From the NCBI GenBank assembly GCA_045802605.1, contig JBJMQS010000015.1, positions 1-64,000 on the forward strand: a stretch of DNA of 64,000 nucleotides, read 5' to 3'. The stretch is from JBJMQS01 sp045802605 (GTDB lineage: Bacteria > Planctomycetota > Planctomycetia > Gemmatales > Gemmataceae). The translations under genes and the position numbers were made by a program. The notes beneath the pieces were generated by a model. It did not search any database. It was not told the DNA's origin and was given only the letters and a program-made list of their open reading frames with translations. This document shows, one piece after another, positions 60,961 through 64,000 of the stretch; within the stretch, counting starts at the first letter, position 1; each line of letters starts with the position of its first letter.

Positions 60961-61275
60961 ATGGCACGGGGATCCAAAGCCAAGTACACCAACAAGCAGA
61001 AGCGTCAAGCGGAGCACATCGAAGAGGGCTACGAAGAGCGAGGCCTCTCGGAAGGCGAGGCGGAACGTCGCGCCTGGGCCACGGTCAACGCCATGACCGG
61101 CGGCGGCAAGAAAAGCGGCTCCGGCCGCGGCAAAAAGACAAATCCCGCTCCCGCCAAGAAAGGCGGTCGTACCGGAGGAGCGGCATCGGCGTCGCGATCG
61201 ACCGCCGAGCGCAAAGCGTCGGCTAGCAAAGGCGCCCAGACGCGGGCACGGCGCTCGGCCCACGCCAAAGGTTGA
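60961..61275 (+). CDS. Small basic protein, 'plasmid stabilization'-like
   Basis: The 104-residue protein begins MARGSKAKYTNKQKRQAEHIEEGYEERGLSEGEAERRAWATVNAMTGGGKKSG and ends in a Lys/Ala/Gly-rich tail like histone H1-type proteins. Homologues are often named plasmid stabilization protein, without shown function. AAGGAG precedes the ATG at 60961. It is likely a nucleic-acid-binding protein. Followed by the Rieske-membrane gene after 3 bases. Confidence 0.75.
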   Translation: MARGSKAKYTNKQKRQAEHIEEGYEERGLSEGEAERRAWATVNAMTGGGKKSGSGRGKKTNPAPAKKGGRTGGAASASRSTAERKASASKGAQTRARRSAHAKG

Positions 61276-61278
61276 ACC

Positions 61279-62085
61279 ATGCGCAGCCGAGCACAGATCA
61301 AGGGCCATCCGTTGCATCCGATGATGATTGCGTTTCCGGTCGCGTTCACCGTGGGCGCTTTGCTCGCGGATCTCGCCGGCTGGTTGGGAGATTGGCCAAG
61401 CCTTTGGACGACCGGCGGCTACTTGAGCATCGCCGCCGTTCCCACTGGCTTGGCCGCAGGGCTACCGGGCTTCATTGACTATGTGGCGATCGTGCCGCCC
61501 AATAGCAGCGCGCAAAAACGAGCCACCAATCACATGTTGGTCAACTTGACGGCGCTCGGGATGTTCATCCTTGGATGGATGTTCCGCGACTTCCACTCTT
61601 TTCGGCCGGGCCTTGGCACGATCATCTGCGAGATCATCGGGATCGTGTTCATTTCGATGGGTGGCTGGCTGGGCGGCACCTTGGTGTATCGCAATCAAAT
61701 TTCCGTGGACCATCGTTACGCCGAGGCTGGTAAATGGCGCGAGATCAAAATTGACGGCACGCCTGGCGAATCGGCGGATGTTCCTGGCGCGCATGATCTA
61801 CAAGCTGGTCATATGATGCTCGTTCACGCCAATGGGCACAGGATACTTTTGGCGCGGCTCGCCAATGGTTTTGCCGCTTGCGACGACCGCTGCACCCACC
61901 GCGGCGGGCCGCTTTCCGACGGTACATTAATTGGCAATATCGTCGCCTGCCCCTGGCATGGCTCGCAATTCGACGTCACCACCGGAAAGGTCAATGCAGG
62001 GCCAGCCGATCAAACCATCAAAACGCATGAGATTCAAATCAACGGCAGCCGCGTCTCGATTAAGCTGCCCGCCAAGGCCGATTGA
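61279..62085 (+). CDS. DUF2231 membrane domain fused to a Rieske ferredoxin
   Basis: The 268-residue protein has an N-terminal DUF2231 membrane part (residues 1-145, four helices: HPLHPMMIAFPVAFTVGALLADLAGWLG), and a C-terminal Rieske domain (residues 155-262) with CTHRGGPLSDG and CPWHGSQFDVTTGKV binding the 2Fe-2S cluster. The domain is probably on the cytoplasmic side. Such a fusion may carry electrons to or from a membrane redox partner. Partner unknown. It shares a strand with folE 73 bases downstream. Confidence 0.9.
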   Translation: MRSRAQIKGHPLHPMMIAFPVAFTVGALLADLAGWLGDWPSLWTTGGYLSIAAVPTGLAAGLPGFIDYVAIVPPNSSAQKRATNHMLVNLTALGMFILGWMFRDFHSFRPGLGTIICEIIGIVFISMGGWLGGTLVYRNQISVDHRYAEAGKWREIKIDGTPGESADVPGAHDLQAGHMMLVHANGHRILLARLANGFAACDDRCTHRGGPLSDGTLIGNIVACPWHGSQFDVTTGKVNAGPADQTIKTHEIQINGSRVSIKLPAKAD

Positions 62086-62158
62086 GCCCCTTCCGACACT
62101 GCAGCAGATATCCGCTATCATGTATTTCAGCATCCTAACTGCATTTTGAGGGCTGTTC

Positions 62159-62788
62159 GTGAGCGCGCAGGGCAAATCCGGCAATGGCCGCGCGGCCAAG
62201 ACGCGCGCTGCCCATGAAACTTCTAACGTCGATCTGCCACGGATCGAAGCCGCCGTGCGTGAGATCCTCATCGCCGTTGGCGAGGACCCCGAACGGGAAG
62301 GCTTACACGAAACGCCGGCCCGCGTGGCCCGCATGTATGCGGAGATGTTCTCCGGTCTGCACGAGAACCCGCGAGAACATCTGCGCCGCAAGTTCACTCA
62401 AAAATATGACGAGATGGTGCTGGTCAAAGAGATCAGCTTCGAGTCCATGTGCGAGCACCACCTGTTGCCCTTCATGGGGCGGGCGCACGTGGCCTATTTG
62501 CCAAAGGGCAAGGTCGTCGGTTTGAGCAAGATCGCGCGAGTGGTGGAAGCGCTCGCCCGTCGGCCACAGGTTCAAGAACAGATGACCGAAGAGTTGGCCG
62601 ATCTCTTGATGGAAGAGCTCGAGGCCGGCGGCGTCGCCGTCGTGTTAGAAGCCACCCACACCTGCATGGCAATACGCGGCATCCGCAAGACCGCCAGCAT
62701 GACGACGACGAGCGCGATGCGCGGCGCTTTCAGGAACAACCCATCGACCCGCGCGGAGCTTCTTTCACTCATCCACGGGCCGCGCTAA
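62159..62788 (+). CDS. folE: GTP cyclohydrolase I
   Basis: The 209-residue enzyme makes dihydroneopterin triphosphate from GTP for folate or pterin synthesis. Signatures: DPEREGLHETPARVARMYAEMFSG, SMCEHHLLPFMGRAHVAYLPKGKVVGLSKIARVVEALARRPQ and VLEATHTCMAIRGIRK, with the zinc ligands Cys-His and the later Cys. The N-terminal extension (residues 1-30) is basic and Ala-rich. The GTG at 62159 is the start. The next gene begins 2 bases after the stop. Confidence 0.96.
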   Translation: MSAQGKSGNGRAAKTRAAHETSNVDLPRIEAAVREILIAVGEDPEREGLHETPARVARMYAEMFSGLHENPREHLRRKFTQKYDEMVLVKEISFESMCEHHLLPFMGRAHVAYLPKGKVVGLSKIARVVEALARRPQVQEQMTEELADLLMEELEAGGVAVVLEATHTCMAIRGIRKTASMTTTSAMRGAFRNNPSTRAELLSLIHGPR

Positions 62789-62790
62789 AG

Positions 62791-63549
62791 ATGATCGCCG
62801 CGTTCTGCCTGCGGTTGGCCCTGGGTGTGCTCGCGCCGCTCATGATTTTGCCGCTGCCGATTTTGCATTCCCGTTTCGTGCGAACGCAATTCCTTGTTGC
62901 CCTCGGATTGGTCGCGGTCGCGGGGGTCAGCGGTTCCATGACCGACTCGCCGCTGCACTTGGCGGTCTTGATCGCCACCGGTCTTTTGGCGCTCGCCGGC
63001 TCAGTGGTATGGTCGCTGGAACCACCGCCCTGGGGGAACGCTATCTTGCACGTGAACTTGGTGCTTCTATTGACCCTCGTTTGCCGGCCGATTGTGACAC
63101 CCGCCGATGGCCAGGCAATGCCCCACGCGATTCTGGGTGCTGTTGATGGCGTCACTTCAGCGCTCCTCTTGGGCGGGGCACTGACCGCGATGCTCGTCGG
63201 CCATTCATATCTGATCTCGCCTGGCCTCTCGATGTTGCCGTTGAATCGCATATTCGCGCTTCTGACTACAAGCCTGGGACTGCGGGCAGCTTTGAGCGGG
63301 TTCGCCTGGTGGCTATGGTCCGATGGCGGCGCCGATCATACCGTGAATGCAGACGCGACTTATTGGCTGCCGGTCCGCTGGCTCGTCGGCCTCGGTGCTC
63401 CGGCAGGCTTCACGCTCATGGCTTGGCTCACCGCCCGGATTCGCTCGACTCAATCGGCCACAGGGATCCTCTACGTGGTCGTGATTTGCGTGTTTCTCGG
63501 AGAGTTGATAGGACTGCTGCTCTTGCGATCGACGGGACTCCCACTGTAA
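62791..63549 (+). CDS. Hypothetical membrane protein next to folE
   Basis: The 252-residue protein has seven or eight transmembrane helices, with HSYLISPGLSMLPLNRIFALL and a periplasmic-type loop (WSDGGADHTVNADATYWLP). No family is recognised. It starts (ATG 62791) directly after the folE stop, so it is co-transcribed with folE. The longer frame reaching back to 62449 overlaps folE and is not used. Confidence 0.7.
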   Translation: MIAAFCLRLALGVLAPLMILPLPILHSRFVRTQFLVALGLVAVAGVSGSMTDSPLHLAVLIATGLLALAGSVVWSLEPPPWGNAILHVNLVLLLTLVCRPIVTPADGQAMPHAILGAVDGVTSALLLGGALTAMLVGHSYLISPGLSMLPLNRIFALLTTSLGLRAALSGFAWWLWSDGGADHTVNADATYWLPVRWLVGLGAPAGFTLMAWLTARIRSTQSATGILYVVVICVFLGELIGLLLLRSTGLPL

Positions 63550-63555
63550 AGGCCA

Positions 63556-64000
63556 ATGAAAGTTACCTGCACATGCCCGGTTTGTTTGACCTCGGTGAAC
63601 ATAGCGCCGCCGGGTTGGAACTGCACGTCGTGTGACCATCGCATTGCGGCCGACGGCACAATATTGCCAGATGGCAAGCTCGCGCAGTGCGCCTGTTGCG
63701 GCAACCACGAACTTTATCGTCAAAAAGACTTCCCCCAATGGCTCGGGATGTCGCTGTTGACCGTGGCGTGCGCCCTGTTTTTCGTGTTCGCCATTCGCTT
63801 TCACTATGCGATCGCCTGGACGATTCTCCTCGGTTCAGCCGCGCTCGATGGATTGATTTATCTAATTGTGGGCGATGTCGTCGTTTGCTATCGCTGCGGA
63901 GCCCAGCACCGCGGCGTCCCGAGCCGGTCGTTTGACCCGTTCGATCTGGGGACGGCCGAGAAATACCGGCAAGAACGGATTCGCCGGGAAAAGCTACATG
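63556..64000 (+). CDS. Zinc-ribbon membrane protein (partial, cut by window end)
   Basis: The ATG at 63556 opens a frame to the window end: TCTCPVCLTSVNIAPPGWNCTSCDHRI gives CxC-x2-C and CxxC, CACCGNHELYRQ gives CxxC, two helices follow (LLTVACALFFVFAIRF, IAWTILLGSAALDGLIYLIVG), then CYRCGAQHRG gives another CxxC. It begins 6 bases after the preceding gene. The 148 codons seen are incomplete. Such proteins may be small zinc-ribbon membrane anchors; function unknown. Confidence 0.7.
   Translation, partial: MKVTCTCPVCLTSVNIAPPGWNCTSCDHRIAADGTILPDGKLAQCACCGNHELYRQKDFPQWLGMSLLTVACALFFVFAIRFHYAIAWTILLGSAALDGLIYLIVGDVVVCYRCGAQHRGVPSRSFDPFDLGTAEKYRQERIRREKLH

Noticed and set aside
1..64000. tRNA, rRNA or CRISPR arrays
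   Set aside because: No cloverleaf-type sequence, rRNA motif or regularly spaced direct repeats were seen by eye.

Overview
The window is a 64 kb piece of a GC-rich bacterial chromosome. It is most likely from a planctomycete (Planctomycetota, perhaps a Pirellula-like lineage). This rests on a secreted protein built of planctomycete-type YTV repeats (9861-10979), a Pfa/PKS-like lipid synthase locus of a kind reported from planctomycetes, a sulfotransferase-rich sugar operon, and many intergenic perfect palindromes. The taxonomic call is inference. No rRNA, tRNA, CRISPR array or intact mobile element was seen.

Left part (1-20.8 kb): mostly housekeeping and stress genes on both strands. These are homogentisate dioxygenase, a HTH protein fused to a degenerate receiver domain, aroA with an AT-rich central segment, truA, asd, a large YfhO-like membrane protein carrying an in-frame palindromic insertion, uppP, the YTV protein, an old-yellow-enzyme oxidoreductase, a fatty-acid desaturase, a glycine-rich RRM protein, an MFS transporter, and a block of small redox/regulatory genes (SPW-repeat, MBL hydrolase, Crp/Fnr regulator, receiver protein, zinc-ribbon and desulforedoxin-like proteins, thioredoxin).

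Middle (20.8-41 kb): an RND efflux pair whose pump has an extra membrane segment, a relic transposase tail, a DEAD-box helicase, an acyl-CoA dehydrogenase, small planctomycete-type proteins, an alcohol dehydrogenase and a PAS-LuxR regulator. A seven-gene plus-strand operon follows (33.7-40.7 kb): a polytopic membrane protein, a split transketolase, a GT2-like protein, a TIGR03032-like protein, a sulfotransferase and a sugar-nucleotide epimerase. It probably makes a sulfated sugar-containing surface molecule.

The centrepiece (42.2-55.6 kb) is a tightly coupled minus-strand operon. It starts with a 2426-residue synthase (two flavin enoyl-reductase-like domains, KS, AT, ACP, KR), followed by a 1061-residue AT-DH-PPTase-like protein, a free ACP, an alpha/beta hydrolase and a LolCDE/MacB-like ABC exporter. 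Together these could build, release and export a lipid-like polyketide. Three copies of the 9-mer AATCTGCCG, one inverted, lie in the divergent promoter region upstream (55718-55806).

Right end (55.8-64 kb): an S49-family lipoprotein that appears to lack its catalytic serine, a Rieske oxygenase, a site-2 protease with CBS domains, a PDZ protein, a rhodanese whose frame runs through an in-frame TGA followed by a SECIS-like hairpin (candidate selenoprotein), small basic proteins, a DUF2231-Rieske fusion, folE, and two membrane proteins, the last cut by the window end.
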